From: Winogradskyella sp.
GTDB taxonomy: Bacteria > Bacteroidota > Bacteroidia > Flavobacteriales > Flavobacteriaceae
DNA: 64,000 nucleotides
Direction of reading: 5' to 3'
Assembly: GCF_013213975.1 (NCBI RefSeq)
Contig: NZ_JABSST010000004.1
Span: 1 to 64,000 of the forward strand
A model generated the notes under the pieces. It was not told the DNA's origin. It worked only from the letters and a program-made list of their open reading frames with translations, and made no database searches. Below, piece by piece: positions 36,312 to 46,586 of this stretch (its first letter is position 1; the number at the start of each line of letters is the position of its first letter). The translations under genes were made by a program, and so were the position numbers.

Positions 36312-37430
36312 TTATATGATAGTTGATTGACCGAGATGAATATTGGTAAAGTTCATGTTACTGTCATTTGGATTATTGATAAAATCTTCAATAAACTCTC
36401 CAACTTTACTTGTTGTTACATTATCGTGATTGTCGTTAATATCTGGTGTTGAAATACCTAGTTTTAAAGATTTTTCAACAGCTTTATTAATTAATTGCGC
36501 TTCTAAAAACAATTCAAAATGCTCTAGAAGCATAGCAGCAGACAGAATAGAAGCAATAGGATTTGCTATGCCTTTACCAGTAGCTTGAGGATATGATCCG
36601 TGAATAGGTTCGAACATTGCATATGTCTCTCCAACTGAAGCAGAGGCTAATAATCCAATAGATCCACCAATAACACTAGCCTCGTCACTAATAATATCAC
36701 CAAACATATTTTCAGTTAAAATAACATCAAATTGCTTTGGGTTTAGAATCATTTGCATCGCTGCATTATCAACAAATAAGAAGTCTAATTCTACATCTTG
36801 GTATTGCTGCGCAATTTCACCAACAACTTTTCTCCAGAGCCTTGAGCTCTCTAAAACGTTTGCTTTGTCAACCAAGGTAACTTTACCCTTTCTGTTTTGA
36901 GCGGCTTGAAAAGCTAAGTGTGTTATGCGTTCAATTTCTTCACGCGAATAGAGACATAAATCTGAGGCAACGTTTCCATTTTCACTTAAATGTTTATCAC
37001 CGAAGTAAATACCACCCGTAAGTTCTCTATAAATTGAAATATCAGTCCCCTTAATAATATGTTCTTTTAAAGGAGATTTATCCAGCAGCGTTTCATAAGC
37101 TTTCACTGGTCTTATATTGGCAAATAAGCCTAATTCTTTTCTTAGTTTAAGTAGCCCTTGTTCCGGACGTATTTTAGCGCTTGGATCATTATCATATTTT
37201 GGATGACCAATAGAGCCAAATAAAATCGCATCAGACGTTTTGCACAATTCAAGGGTTTCATCGGGTAATGGATTATTGTATTTATCAATAGCTATAGCTC
37301 CAACATCTGCTTTTTTAAATGTAAAGCTATGATTAAATTCAGAGGCTATAGCCTTAAGTGCTTTTACTGCTTGATCAGTCACTTCTGGACCGATGCCATC
37401 ACCTGGTAATACTGCTATATTTAACTTCAT
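36312..37430 (-). CDS. leuB: 3-Isopropylmalate dehydrogenase
   Basis: A 372-residue beta-decarboxylating dehydrogenase. LPGDGIGPEVTDQAVKAL is the N-terminal start. RELTGGIYFGDK holds substrate-binding residues, and the signature NMFGDIISDEASVIGGSIGLLASAS provides the metal-binding aspartates. It oxidises 3-isopropylmalate with NAD+ in leucine synthesis. It is fourth in leuA-leuC-leuD-leuB-ppc, 9 bp after leuD. Confidence 0.96.
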   Translation of the reverse strand: MKLNIAVLPGDGIGPEVTDQAVKALKAIASEFNHSFTFKKADVGAIAIDKYNNPLPDETLELCKTSDAILFGSIGHPKYDNDPSAKIRPEQGLLKLRKELGLFANIRPVKAYETLLDKSPLKEHIIKGTDISIYRELTGGIYFGDKHLSENGNVASDLCLYSREEIERITHLAFQAAQNRKGKVTLVDKANVLESSRLWRKVVGEIAQQYQDVELDFLFVDNAAMQMILNPKQFDVILTENMFGDIISDEASVIGGSIGLLASASVGETYAMFEPIHGSYPQATGKGIANPIASILSAAMLLEHFELFLEAQLINKAVEKSLKLGISTPDINDNHDNVTTSKVGEFIEDFINNPNDSNMNFTNIHLGQSTII

Positions 37431-37439
37431 ATCTAAGGC

Positions 37440-38030
37440 TTAATAAATTTTGTTAGCTTCAAAAGCTTCAATTAACTTTTTATTATTAATTAGGTAGTCA
37501 ATATCATCATACCCATTTATCATACAGGTTTTTTTGTAAGGATCAATAGCAAACATTTCTGAGAGATCACTTCCTTCAATTGCAATGGTTTGTTGTTCTA
37601 GATTTACCTTCACTAAGGTCTCTGGATGGGATGTTACGTCTTGTAATAAGTGTTCTAAAAACTCCTTTGAAACCTGAACTGGCAATAAACCATTATTAAG
37701 TGCATTGCCTTTAAATATGTCCGCAAAGAAGCTTGAAACTACTACTTTGAATCCATATCCACCAATAGCCCATGCAGCATGTTCTCTACTAGAGCCACAA
37801 CCAAAGTTATCTCCAGCAATTAAAATGCTTCCGCTGTAGACTTTATTGTTTAAAATAAATGATTCGTTTATTGATCCATCTTTATGAAACCTCCAATCTC
37901 TAAATACATTATCGCCAAATCCTTTTTTATCTGTCGCCTTTAAAAAGCGCGCAGGTATAATTTGGTCTGTATCAACATTCTCTATATTTAACGGAATGGC
38001 TGTAGATGTTAATGTCCTGAACTTTTCCAT
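37440..38030 (-). CDS. leuD: 3-Isopropylmalate dehydratase, small subunit
   Basis: A 196-residue swivel-domain subunit. [16 protein letters not shown] and [21 protein letters not shown] are the LeuD/aconitase domain 4 motifs, the latter contacting substrate. It forms the isomerase with LeuC. Its ATG shares one base with the leuC stop, which suggests coupled translation. Confidence 0.96.
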   Translation of the reverse strand: MEKFRTLTSTAIPLNIENVDTDQIIPARFLKATDKKGFGDNVFRDWRFHKDGSINESFILNNKVYSGSILIAGDNFGCGSSREHAAWAIGGYGFKVVVSSFFADIFKGNALNNGLLPVQVSKEFLEHLLQDVTSHPETLVKVNLEQQTIAIEGSDLSEMFAIDPYKKTCMINGYDDIDYLINNKKLIEAFEANKIY

Positions 38031-39415
38031 TAATTTAAGTGTTTTGTGATATCTATTATTTTTCCTTCAACTGCAGTAGCAGCTGCTACAAGTGGGCTCG
38101 CTAAAATGGTGCGAGAACCTTGTCCTTGTCGTCCTTCAAAATTTCGATTAGAAGTTGAGACACAATACTCACCTTGAGGTATTTTGTCATCATTCATTGC
38201 TAAACAGGCAGAGCAGCCAGGTTGACGAAGCTCAAAACCAGCTTCTGTAAAAATATCTTTTAATCCTTCATCTATAATTTGAGTTTCAACTTGTTTACTA
38301 CCCGGTACAAGCCAGGCGGTAACGTTGTCAGCTTTTTTCTTTCCTTTAATAAAGTTTGCAGCTACCCTAAAATCTTCAATTCTTGAGTTGGTACAACTTC
38401 CTATAAAAACGTAATTAATAGGCTTATTTATCAGGCTCTCTCCTGCTTCAAAATCCATATAAGCCAATGACTTTTTAAAAGATGGATTTTCTTCAACAGG
38501 AATGGTGTCAGAGATTTTAATTCCCATACCAGGGTTAGTACCGTAGGTTACCATTGGTTCTATATCGGCAGCATCAAAATGATATTCTTTGTCAAAGACG
38601 GCCCCTTCATCTGTTGGAAGTGTTTTCCAATAGGCGACCTTCTTTTCAAAAGCTTCACCTTTTGGTGCAAATTCTCGGTTTTTAATATAATTAAACGTAG
38701 TTTGGTCAGGTGCTATCATGCCTCCACGCGCACCCATTTCTATGCTCATATTACAGACAGTCATTCGACCCTCCATACTCATTTCTTCGAAAACATTTCC
38801 TGCGTATTCACAGAAATAACCTGTTCCTGAGTTTGTGCCGAGCTTTGAAATGATGTAAAGGATAACATCTTTAGGAAGCACTCCCTTTTTTAGTTTACCA
38901 TTTACAGTTACTCTTAAACTTTTTGGTTTAGTCAATAACAAACATTGACTTGCAAATACCTGAGCAACTTGGCTGGTTCCAATACCAAAAGCAATTGTTC
39001 CAAAAGCACCGTGAGTAGAGGTGTGACTATCACCACATACCATAGTAATACCGGGTTGCGTAATGCCAAGTTCTGGGGCCATAACATGGACAATACCATT
39101 ATACTTATGGCCTAACTCATATAAGGTTATATTGTTCTTTTTGCAGTTAATTGAAAGTTGCTCTAACTGATGACGCGACAGGGCGTCTTTAACCGGTTGA
39201 TCCTGATTTAAAGTCGGTGTATTGTGGTCTGCAGTAGCAACAATTTGATTTGGTCTAAAAATAGGAATTCCGCGATTTTCTAATTCGTTGAAAGCTTGCG
39301 GACTTGTTACTTCATGGATTAAGTGTTTGTCGATGTATAAAATCTGTGGACCATTTTCTATACTATCGACAACATGAGAATCCCATACTTTGTCAAATAG
39401 TGTTTTTTTACTCAT
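38030..39415 (-). CDS. leuC: 3-Isopropylmalate dehydratase, large subunit
   Basis: A 461-residue [4Fe-4S] aconitase-family subunit. Cluster cysteines are in [13 protein letters not shown] and [28 protein letters not shown] is the conserved substrate region. It isomerises 2-isopropylmalate to 3-isopropylmalate with LeuD. It lies 6 bp after leuA. Confidence 0.96.
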   Translation of the reverse strand: MSKKTLFDKVWDSHVVDSIENGPQILYIDKHLIHEVTSPQAFNELENRGIPIFRPNQIVATADHNTPTLNQDQPVKDALSRHQLEQLSINCKKNNITLYELGHKYNGIVHVMAPELGITQPGITMVCGDSHTSTHGAFGTIAFGIGTSQVAQVFASQCLLLTKPKSLRVTVNGKLKKGVLPKDVILYIISKLGTNSGTGYFCEYAGNVFEEMSMEGRMTVCNMSIEMGARGGMIAPDQTTFNYIKNREFAPKGEAFEKKVAYWKTLPTDEGAVFDKEYHFDAADIEPMVTYGTNPGMGIKISDTIPVEENPSFKKSLAYMDFEAGESLINKPINYVFIGSCTNSRIEDFRVAANFIKGKKKADNVTAWLVPGSKQVETQIIDEGLKDIFTEAGFELRQPGCSACLAMNDDKIPQGEYCVSTSNRNFEGRQGQGSRTILASPLVAAATAVEGKIIDITKHLN

Positions 39416-39421
39416 CTAAGC

Positions 39422-40591
39422 TCAAATAATTTCCTGATATACTTTGCTTGTTTCAATGATTTGATGAATATCATCATTATTAATTTCTTTCTTCTTATCG
39501 GCAAATATTAAAAAGTTAGCATAAACTTCATCAAGTTGCAATTTAGTTAATTCATAACCTATTTTTTTAGCACGGTAAGCTAATGCAGCTCTCCCACTTC
39601 TTGCAGTAAGAATTATAGCAGACTCAGTAACACCGACATCTTTAGGGTCTATTATTTCGTAAGTTTCTCTATTTTTTATGACACCATCTTGATGGATTCC
39701 TGAGCTATGTGCAAATGCGTTTGCACCTACTATAGCTTTATTTGGCTGTGTATAAATTCCCATGCTATCACTTACTAACTGACTCATACCATAAAGCATT
39801 GAGGTATTTACATTGGTATCTAAATTGAGGTAAGGATGCTGTTTTAAAATCATCACAACTTCTTCTAGAGCAGTGTTACCTGCGCGTTCTCCAATACCGT
39901 TAATAGTACATTCTATTTGCCTTGCACCGTTAATAATACCTTCTATAGAATTAGCAGTTGCTAAACCTAAATCGTTATGGCAATGACATGATAAAATGGC
40001 TTTTTCTATGCCTTTTACATTTTCTTTTAAATACTTAATCTTAGCGCCATATTCGCTTGGTAAGCAATAGCCTGTGGTATCTGGAATATTAAGCACTGTG
40101 GCACCAGCCTTAATGGCAACCTCACACACTCTAGCTAAATATTCATTATCAGTTCTACCGGCATCTTCCGCATAAAACTCTACATCTTCAACAAAAGACT
40201 TTGCATACTTTACTGCTGCAAAAGCACGTTCTAAAATATCTTCTTTTGTTGTTTTGAATTTATGTAAAATATGAGAATCTGATGTACCTATTCCAGTATG
40301 AATTCTAGGTTTCTTAGCATACTTTAGAGCTTCAGCGGCCACTTTTATGTCATTTTCTACAGATCGGGTTAATCCACACACGGTAGCATTTTTTACGATT
40401 TTTGAAATAGACTCTACAGATTTAAAATCACCTGGACTCGACACAGGAAAACCAGCTTCGATAACATCTACACCTAAAATGTCTAGTTGCTCTGCAATTA
40501 ATACTTTTCGTTGAGTATCAAGTTTACAACCAGGCACTTGTTCACCATCGCGAAGCGTAGTATCGAATATTTGAATAGCGTTATTTGACAT
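39422..40591 (-). CDS. leuA: 2-Isopropylmalate synthase, short form
   Basis: A 389-residue TIM-barrel acyltransferase that condenses acetyl-CoA with 2-ketoisovalerate. The signature [17 protein letters not shown] and the metal-site [14 protein letters not shown] are visible. Compared with the roughly 520-residue LeuA of E. coli, the C-terminal LeuA dimer/regulatory domain that binds leucine is missing. Homocitrate or citramalate synthase would be the alternative, but the leuCDB neighbours argue for LeuA. A good promoter lies upstream. Confidence 0.92.
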   Translation of the reverse strand: MSNNAIQIFDTTLRDGEQVPGCKLDTQRKVLIAEQLDILGVDVIEAGFPVSSPGDFKSVESISKIVKNATVCGLTRSVENDIKVAAEALKYAKKPRIHTGIGTSDSHILHKFKTTKEDILERAFAAVKYAKSFVEDVEFYAEDAGRTDNEYLARVCEVAIKAGATVLNIPDTTGYCLPSEYGAKIKYLKENVKGIEKAILSCHCHNDLGLATANSIEGIINGARQIECTINGIGERAGNTALEEVVMILKQHPYLNLDTNVNTSMLYGMSQLVSDSMGIYTQPNKAIVGANAFAHSSGIHQDGVIKNRETYEIIDPKDVGVTESAIILTARSGRAALAYRAKKIGYELTKLQLDEVYANFLIFADKKKEINNDDIHQIIETSKVYQEII

Positions 40592-40686
40592 TTAACAAAA
40601 TAAAGATTAGTATTGTCTAACGAAGTTAGGGTATGGTTTTTTCAATTTTTTGGACCCTCCGATAGATTTTACGATGTTCAAAACCA

Positions 40687-40716
40687 AAAACATACATTAA
40701 AAACCTCACAGTCAAA
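40687..40716 (-). promoter_or_regulatory. Promoter candidate of the leu operon
   Basis: On the minus strand TTTG (40713-40716) and TATGTTTT (40687-40694; 7 of 8 to TAnnTTTG) are separated by 18 bp. The start would give about 90 nt of leader before leuA. That leader can form an AGGGT/ACCCT pairing and a CTAAC-TTC-GTTAG hairpin, but I see no Leu-rich leader peptide in it. Confidence 0.5.
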
Positions 40717-40735
40717 TACTTAATAGATATTTCCG

Positions 40736-42298
40736 TTGACAACTAAGGACCAAAAAGACAACTTATTTTCACTCGTTAAATCACTGACCAAATCAGAGAA
40801 AAGACAGTTTAAACTTTATGTTGGTCGCTTGGGTGTAAATGCTAATTCAAAATTTCTTAATCTCTTTAATCTTCTCGATAAAGCAAAGACTTATAATGAG
40901 CAAGCAATTTTACAAAGCAAAATCATAAAAAAGCAGCAATTGGCAAATGTAAAAGCGCATTTGTATAAACAGATTTTAATTAGCCTTAAGCTTAATCCCT
41001 CGCATCAGAATATAAGATCTCAAATTAGGGAACAACTCGACTTTGCATCTATATTATACCATAAGGGATTATACAAACAAAGCCTAAAAATTTTAGACAA
41101 AGCAAAGGAGTTGGCTATAGCCAATGAAGAGAAAAATATGGCTTTCGAAATTGTTGAATTGGAGAAAATTATTGAGTCACAGTATATCACAAGAAGTATC
41201 AGTACTAGAGCTGATGAATTGGCAATTCAAGCTCGAGATTTAAGTGCTCAAAATGTCATTGCAAGTAAACTTTCTAATCTTTCCCTACAGCTGTATAGCA
41301 TTATTCTTAAAACAGGGTATGTTAAAAATGAAAAAGAAGGAAAGGTTATTAAGGAATACTTCAACGATAGACTTCCTAAGTTAAACAATAAAAAAATTGG
41401 TTTTAGAGAGAAGCTTTGGTATTATAAAGCCCATTTATGGTATAATTTTTTACTGCAGGATTTTTTGAATTGCTATAGATATGCTTCAAAATGGGTAGAT
41501 CTTTTCTATCAATATCCAAACATGATCAATTTAAATCCTGTGTTTTTCTTAAAAGGGAATAACTATTTACTTGAGTCAATTTTCTTCCTAAAGAGCAAGG
41601 ATAAGTTTGTTAAGAAACTCAATGAGTTAAATGCTACGGTTTCAGATTCTAATTTTATAAAGGATGAAAATGTAGCTGCACTCATTTTTCTTTACACAAA
41701 CTTCCATAGCATAAATCAACATTTTATTGATGGTAGTTTTGATGAAGGGTTAGCTTTAATACCTGATATTGAAAAGCAACTTTCAAAATATGAAAGTCGA
41801 ATTGATCCGCATCATAAAATGATTTTCTATTACAAATTTGCGAGTCTTTATTTTGGAGCTGGATATAATAAAAAGTCCATCGAATACTTAGGTAAGATAA
41901 TTTCTAACAAGTCCCTATCTATGCGTGAAGACCTACTTTGTTTTTCGAGAGTCCTCAATCTGGTTGCTCATTATGAAGCAGGATTAGATTATCATCTGGA
42001 AGCATTACTCCGCAGCACGTATAAGTTTTTGATTAAAATGAATGACTTGTACGAAGTGCAAAAGGAAATGATAAAGTTTATCCGCGGGCTGCAAGATATC
42101 TATCCGCAAGACCTGAAAAAGGCATTTAAAGCGCTGCTAGATCAATTAAAAGTTTATGAAGATCATCCGTACGAACGACGAGCATTCCTATATTTAGATA
42201 TTATTTCATGGTTAGAAAGTAAGATCGAAAATTGCACGGTTCAAAAAATAATTCAGAAAAAATACATCTTGTCTCAAAATAATGCTAGAAAACTATAG
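40736..42298 (+). CDS. Helical-repeat (TPR-like) protein of unknown function
   Basis: A 520-residue soluble protein that I do not recognise by name. It starts at a TTG (no in-frame ATG nearby; TTG ACA ACT AAG). The body is mostly amphipathic helices with repeat-like segments such as ILYHKGLYKQSLKILDKAKELA and YFGAGYNKKSIEYLGKII, which resemble TPR units. No signal peptide or membrane segment is seen. The start MTTKDQKDNLFSLVKSLTKSEKRQFKLY is Lys-rich. It lies 2 bp upstream of recJ on the same strand, so a link to DNA repair or growth control is possible but unproven. Confidence 0.7.
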   Translation: MTTKDQKDNLFSLVKSLTKSEKRQFKLYVGRLGVNANSKFLNLFNLLDKAKTYNEQAILQSKIIKKQQLANVKAHLYKQILISLKLNPSHQNIRSQIREQLDFASILYHKGLYKQSLKILDKAKELAIANEEKNMAFEIVELEKIIESQYITRSISTRADELAIQARDLSAQNVIASKLSNLSLQLYSIILKTGYVKNEKEGKVIKEYFNDRLPKLNNKKIGFREKLWYYKAHLWYNFLLQDFLNCYRYASKWVDLFYQYPNMINLNPVFFLKGNNYLLESIFFLKSKDKFVKKLNELNATVSDSNFIKDENVAALIFLYTNFHSINQHFIDGSFDEGLALIPDIEKQLSKYESRIDPHHKMIFYYKFASLYFGAGYNKKSIEYLGKIISNKSLSMREDLLCFSRVLNLVAHYEAGLDYHLEALLRSTYKFLIKMNDLYEVQKEMIKFIRGLQDIYPQDLKKAFKALLDQLKVYEDHPYERRAFLYLDIISWLESKIENCTVQKIIQKKYILSQNNARKL

Positions 42299-42300
42299 AT

Positions 42301-43992
42301 ATGCGTTGGACGCTGAAACCTAAACCTGAGATTTCAAAAATTGAAGCTTTAAAAAAAGCACTTCAAGTAGATGATACTGTGGCCATGCTTTTGTTACAAC
42401 GTGGTATTGAAACTTATGAAGCTGCAAAAACATTTTTTAGACCAAGTTTTAATGATTTACACGATCCTTTTTTAATGAGGGATATGGATATGGCTGTTAA
42501 TAGAATCGAAAAGGCCATAGAATTAAAAGAAAATATCTTGGTTTATGGTGATTATGATGTCGATGGATCTACTGCTGTTGCTTTAGTGTCTTCATATTTA
42601 AAGACAAGGGTAAAATCTGTCGCAACATATGTTCCAGATCGTTATGATGAAGGGTATGGTGTTTCTTTTAAAGGAATAGACTTTGCTGATGATAATGACT
42701 TTAGTTTAATTATCGCCTTAGATTGTGGTGTTAAAGCAATTGAAAAAGTGACCTATGCTAAAGACAAGGGTATTGATTTTATTATTTGCGATCATCACAG
42801 ACCAGGTGATACATTGCCTGAAGCGGTTGCCGTATTAGACCCTAAAAGGAATGATTGTGACTACCCCTATAAAGAACTATGTGGTTGTGGAGTTGGTTTT
42901 AAACTAATTACAGCCTTAGCAGTGAAACAAGGTCAAACAGCTGAAGATTTAGTAGAATATTTAGATTTAGTAGCCACTGCTATAGGTGCAGATATCGTAC
43001 CAATAACGGGCGAGAATAGAGCATTGACATATTTTGGGTTACAGGTTATTAATTCTAATCCTAGGCCTGGCATTAAGGCTATTATTACTGAGATTAAGAA
43101 AGAAGAGTTATCCATTATAGATGTGGTCTTCATAATAGCACCGCGCATAAATGCTGCCGGCAGAATGAAACATGGTAATCATGCTGTGACTCTTTTAACG
43201 GAGCAAGATTTTAATCTTGCTGCAGAATATGCATTGGATATAGACCAATTTAATACGGATAGACGTGAAACGGATCGGATTATAACAGAAGAAGCCTTAC
43301 TTCAAATTAAAGAAAATAAAGAGCAAAAAGGGTTTACAACGGTCGTATACAACAAAGACTGGCATAAGGGTGTTATAGGCATTGTTGCCTCTAGATTAAC
43401 TGAAACCTACTATAGACCCACATTAGTTTTTACAAAAAGCGGTGACAAATTGGCTGCATCAGCACGTTCAGTTAAGGGTTTTGATGTATATAATGCGCTT
43501 GAAGCTTGTAGTGATTTTATCGTTCAATTTGGCGGACATAAATATGCGGCAGGATTGACAATATTGCCAGAAAATTATGACGCATTTAAAGCAAAATTTG
43601 AAGGTGTTGTCAAGGAAACAATAGATAAAAAACTGTTGACTCCAGAACTTAAAATTGACTTAACTATTGGATTACAGCAAATAGATCACAAACTTTATAG
43701 AATAATTCGTCAATTTGCTCCTTTTGGCCCAGGAAATATGACTCCTGTGTTTATGACTCAAGGAGTTACAGATACTGGATGGGGAAAATGCGTTGGTGAA
43801 GACGATAAACATATTAGATTTACAGCAACACAATCGTTCAATGATAAGCTTGTTGCAATAGGATTTGGTTTAGGGGATAAAATAGATCTTATTAGAAACA
43901 GAAAGCCTTTTGATATTGCCTATACGATTGATGAAAATCAATGGAATGGTTCTGTAAGTTTACAATTAAAATTAAAAGACATTAAAGCATAA
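42301..43992 (+). CDS. recJ: Single-stranded-DNA-specific exonuclease RecJ
   Basis: A 563-residue DHH-family 5'-3' nuclease. Catalytic motifs are VYGDYDVDGSTAVAL (near 80), ALDCGVKA, and CDHHRPGDTLPEAVAVLDPKR (near 165). The DHHA1 domain has ARSVKGFDVYNALEAC and FGGHKYAAGLTI, and an OB-like C-terminus follows. It acts in recombination and mismatch repair. The length matches RecJ (about 570). Confidence 0.94.
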   Translation: MRWTLKPKPEISKIEALKKALQVDDTVAMLLLQRGIETYEAAKTFFRPSFNDLHDPFLMRDMDMAVNRIEKAIELKENILVYGDYDVDGSTAVALVSSYLKTRVKSVATYVPDRYDEGYGVSFKGIDFADDNDFSLIIALDCGVKAIEKVTYAKDKGIDFIICDHHRPGDTLPEAVAVLDPKRNDCDYPYKELCGCGVGFKLITALAVKQGQTAEDLVEYLDLVATAIGADIVPITGENRALTYFGLQVINSNPRPGIKAIITEIKKEELSIIDVVFIIAPRINAAGRMKHGNHAVTLLTEQDFNLAAEYALDIDQFNTDRRETDRIITEEALLQIKENKEQKGFTTVVYNKDWHKGVIGIVASRLTETYYRPTLVFTKSGDKLAASARSVKGFDVYNALEACSDFIVQFGGHKYAAGLTILPENYDAFKAKFEGVVKETIDKKLLTPELKIDLTIGLQQIDHKLYRIIRQFAPFGPGNMTPVFMTQGVTDTGWGKCVGEDDKHIRFTATQSFNDKLVAIGFGLGDKIDLIRNRKPFDIAYTIDENQWNGSVSLQLKLKDIKA

Positions 43993-43996
43993 TTAC

Positions 43997-45253
43997 TTGG
44001 CAAAAGTAGATCCATACGCAGCATTACGGTTTAAAGAATTTAATATCTTTTTACTATTACGTTTTGCATTGGTTTCTGCATGGTCCATGCAATTTTTAGT
44101 AATTGAATGGCAAGTCTATGATCTTACTAATGATAAATTGAGTTTGGCGATTATTGGTGCTTGTGAATTTCTACCAGCGTTTTTTTTAGCTCCTTTTGCA
44201 GGGCATATTGTGGATCAAAAAGAGAAGCGAAATTTATTTGCTATATGTATAGCATTATTTTCCTTGATTAGCTTTGGTCTATTTTGGTTAACCTCTGAAA
44301 CGATTGAATCGTCTTGGGAAACGAACACTATTTTATTCAGTATATACGGTTTGGTGTTCTTTGGTGGTGTTCTAAGATCCTTTTTCGGACCAACTATTTT
44401 TTCATTGATTGCCCTATTGGTTCCCAAAAAAATATATCCTAATGCTGCAACCTGGAGTAGCAGCACTTGGAAGGGTGCAGCGGTTTTAGGGTCGTTATCT
44501 AGTGGTTTTTTAATTGCTTGGATTGGTGTACATTCTACATTAGGTGTAGTCTTTTTGTTGGTAATGTTTGCGCTGGTATTAGTTTTTTTCATAAAGAAAA
44601 AGTCGATCTTAAACAAGGAGATCAAAGAATCCGTTAAAGAGAGTTTAATAACAGGTGTAAGCTTTGTATTTAATGATAAGGTTATTTTAGGTGCTTTGAC
44701 TTTAGATATGATTGCTGTACTATTTGGTGGCGCAGTGGCGATTTTTACAGTATTTGCTAAAGATATTTTTGAAAATGGACCTAGAGGACTAAGTATTTTA
44801 AATGCATCACTCTCCTTGGGTAGTATTTTAACAATGTTAGCAACGACTTATATACCAATAACCAAAAATACAGGAAAGAAACTATTAGTGGCAGTGTTTG
44901 GTTTTGGTCTTTGCATGATTGTTTTTGGGGCATCTAAATTATTCTGGCTTAGTGTGGTAGCAATATTTATAGCTGGTGTTTTTGATGGTATTTCTATGGT
45001 GGTTCGCCAAACCATACTGCAATTAAAAACTCCAGATGAAATGCGTGGACGTGTAGGTGCTGTAAATTCAATGTTTGTTGGATCTTCTAATGAACTTGGA
45101 GCTGTTGAAAGTGGTGTAGCGGCAAAGATATTTGGTGCTCCGCTTGCTGTTATGCTTGGTGGAACAGTAACATTAATCGTAGTACTAATTATTGGTGCAA
45201 AAAATAAATCTTTACGAGAGCTGGACTTACAGCAAGATGTTGAAGCGAATTAA
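43997..45253 (+). CDS. Major facilitator superfamily exporter (EntS-like)
   Basis: A 418-residue inner-membrane protein with about 12 hydrophobic segments. The loop GHIVDQKEKRNLFAICIAL after helix 2 corresponds to the MFS signature between TM2 and TM3. It resembles EntS/MFS_3 exporters. The likely start is the TTG at 43997, just 4 bp after the recJ stop. The substrate cannot be deduced. Confidence 0.82.
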   Translation: MAKVDPYAALRFKEFNIFLLLRFALVSAWSMQFLVIEWQVYDLTNDKLSLAIIGACEFLPAFFLAPFAGHIVDQKEKRNLFAICIALFSLISFGLFWLTSETIESSWETNTILFSIYGLVFFGGVLRSFFGPTIFSLIALLVPKKIYPNAATWSSSTWKGAAVLGSLSSGFLIAWIGVHSTLGVVFLLVMFALVLVFFIKKKSILNKEIKESVKESLITGVSFVFNDKVILGALTLDMIAVLFGGAVAIFTVFAKDIFENGPRGLSILNASLSLGSILTMLATTYIPITKNTGKKLLVAVFGFGLCMIVFGASKLFWLSVVAIFIAGVFDGISMVVRQTILQLKTPDEMRGRVGAVNSMFVGSSNELGAVESGVAAKIFGAPLAVMLGGTVTLIVVLIIGAKNKSLRELDLQQDVEAN

Positions 45254-45271
45254 GCGGAAGCAAAAGAGTGA

Positions 45272-46042
45272 TTAATTTTTCTTTAACTCTAAAACTTTTC
45301 CATCAAAAACTCCATAGGTATAGTATTGAATCCAATCTCCTAAGTTAATGTAGTTTGATTTTTCATTTAGGGTAATTTCTAAAGGGAGATGTCTATGACC
45401 AAAAACAAAATAATCGCGATGTTTTTCACAGAGTTTCTTTTTACTGTATATGGCTAGCCATTCATTTTCCTCTCCTAAAAATTTGGCATCATCATCACCA
45501 GATATCAGTTTATTTTTTACAGATAAATATTGAGCAATTTTAACACCTATATCTGGATGCAGCCATCTAAAAAGCCACTTAAAGAATGGATTTGTAAATA
45601 CCTTTTTCATTCGCTTATAGCCTTTGTCTCCAGGACCAAGGCCATCTCCATGACCTATAAAGAATGAGGCATTGCCAATAGTAAAATCTTGAGGTTTGAA
45701 AAACACAGGAATCCCTAGCTCCTTTTCAAAATAACCATTCATCCATAAATCGTGATTTCCAACAAAATAATAGACAGGAATTCCTGAATCTACAATTTCA
45801 GCAAGTTTACCTAAAGTACGCGTAAATCCTTTTGGAACGACAGTTTTATATTCGAACCAAAAATCGAACAAATCACCGATAAGAAATATGGCAGCGGCAT
45901 CGTCTTTAATGGCGTCTAACCAAGCCACAAACTTTTTTTCACGTGGTAGAGATTCTTTAGGAGTTGGTGCGCCTAAATGATTATCTGAGGCAAAGTATAC
46001 TTTTTTGCCTTCAGACAAAACTATGTGGTGATTACTATTCAT
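45272..46042 (-). CDS. UDP-2,3-diacylglucosamine diphosphatase-like metallophosphoesterase
   Basis: A calcineurin-like phosphoesterase of 256 residues from my preferred start. Metal motifs are FASDNHLG, IGDLFDFW, GNHDLW, HGDGLGPGDKG and GHRHLP, in the order found in LpxH. LpxH cleaves UDP-diacylglucosamine to lipid X in lipid A synthesis at the inner membrane. The ORF track starts at 46066; I choose the ATG at 46042 (MNSNHHIVL) because earlier ATGs lie deeper within queD. This gives an 8-bp overlap with queD. Confidence 0.82.
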   Translation of the reverse strand: MNSNHHIVLSEGKKVYFASDNHLGAPTPKESLPREKKFVAWLDAIKDDAAAIFLIGDLFDFWFEYKTVVPKGFTRTLGKLAEIVDSGIPVYYFVGNHDLWMNGYFEKELGIPVFFKPQDFTIGNASFFIGHGDGLGPGDKGYKRMKKVFTNPFFKWLFRWLHPDIGVKIAQYLSVKNKLISGDDDAKFLGEENEWLAIYSKKKLCEKHRDYFVFGHRHLPLEITLNEKSNYINLGDWIQYYTYGVFDGKVLELKKN

Positions 46043-46487
46043 TATCAGACGCATACCATTCTGCAAAGCTGGTAGCGGTTTCTTGGAGTTTTATAGAATG
46101 AAGTTTTATATTTTCTGGTAATCGACTTTTAATCTTTGCAGCAAAGTCTATTACCATCATTTCAGTTGTTGGTTGATAATTCGTTAAAATAATATTATGG
46201 CCCTGCTCCTTTAGATCATTAGCCAAATCTATATGTGGTGTGTTTTTATTAAAGATCATTGTATGATCAAATACATCTACAATTTCTTCTTTAACAATCT
46301 TTTTTAAATCTCCAAAATCAATTACCATTCCAAATTTAACATTTGCAGTATCTGTAATTGGAACACCTATCACTGTAACAAACAAATGATAACTATGGCC
46401 GTGAAGGTTTTTACATTTACCGTCGTACCCATAAAGTGCATGACCAGCTTCAAAAGAAAATTGCTTTGTAATTCTTATGTTACTCAT
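46035..46487 (-). CDS. queD: 6-Carboxytetrahydropterin synthase / 6-pyruvoyl-tetrahydropterin synthase family
   Basis: A 150-residue T-fold enzyme. Zinc ligands and catalytic residues are visible in FEAGHALYGYDGKCKNLHGHSYHL (Cys near 27; three His) and in FDHTMIFN. The C-terminal LQETATSFAEWY carries the pterin-binding glutamate. The likely reaction is conversion of dihydroneopterin triphosphate to 6-carboxytetrahydropterin in queuosine synthesis; a pterin pathway role is the alternative. Its ATG overlaps the stop of the small membrane-protein ORF by one base. Confidence 0.88.
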   Translation of the reverse strand: MSNIRITKQFSFEAGHALYGYDGKCKNLHGHSYHLFVTVIGVPITDTANVKFGMVIDFGDLKKIVKEEIVDVFDHTMIFNKNTPHIDLANDLKEQGHNIILTNYQPTTEMMVIDFAAKIKSRLPENIKLHSIKLQETATSFAEWYASDNE

Positions 46488-46585
46488 TATCGTCTTTTGT
46501 TTCGATTATAGAAATAGACAACAACAAGGACTACACCTAGAATAAGAAACAATCCGTTACCTCCTAGAAAATTTAAAACATCCAT
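46487..46585 (-). CDS. Small single-pass membrane protein (32 aa)
   Basis: A 32-codon ORF, too short for the track. It reads MDVLNFLGGNG, then a hydrophobic core LFLILGVVLVVVYFY, then a basic tail NRNKRR. The profile is that of a one-helix inner-membrane peptide with a cytoplasmic basic end. Its TAA overlaps the queD ATG by one base (TAATG), and it begins directly after a second tiny ORF. Function unknown; the coupling to queD supports real translation. Confidence 0.55.
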   Translation of the reverse strand: MDVLNFLGGNGLFLILGVVLVVVYFYNRNKRR

Positions 46586-46586
46586 C

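Noticed and set aside
40625-40700. Minus-strand ORF MYVFGFEH... before leuA as a leu leader peptide
   Set aside because: It starts within the -7 region of the promoter candidate and has no leucine enrichment.
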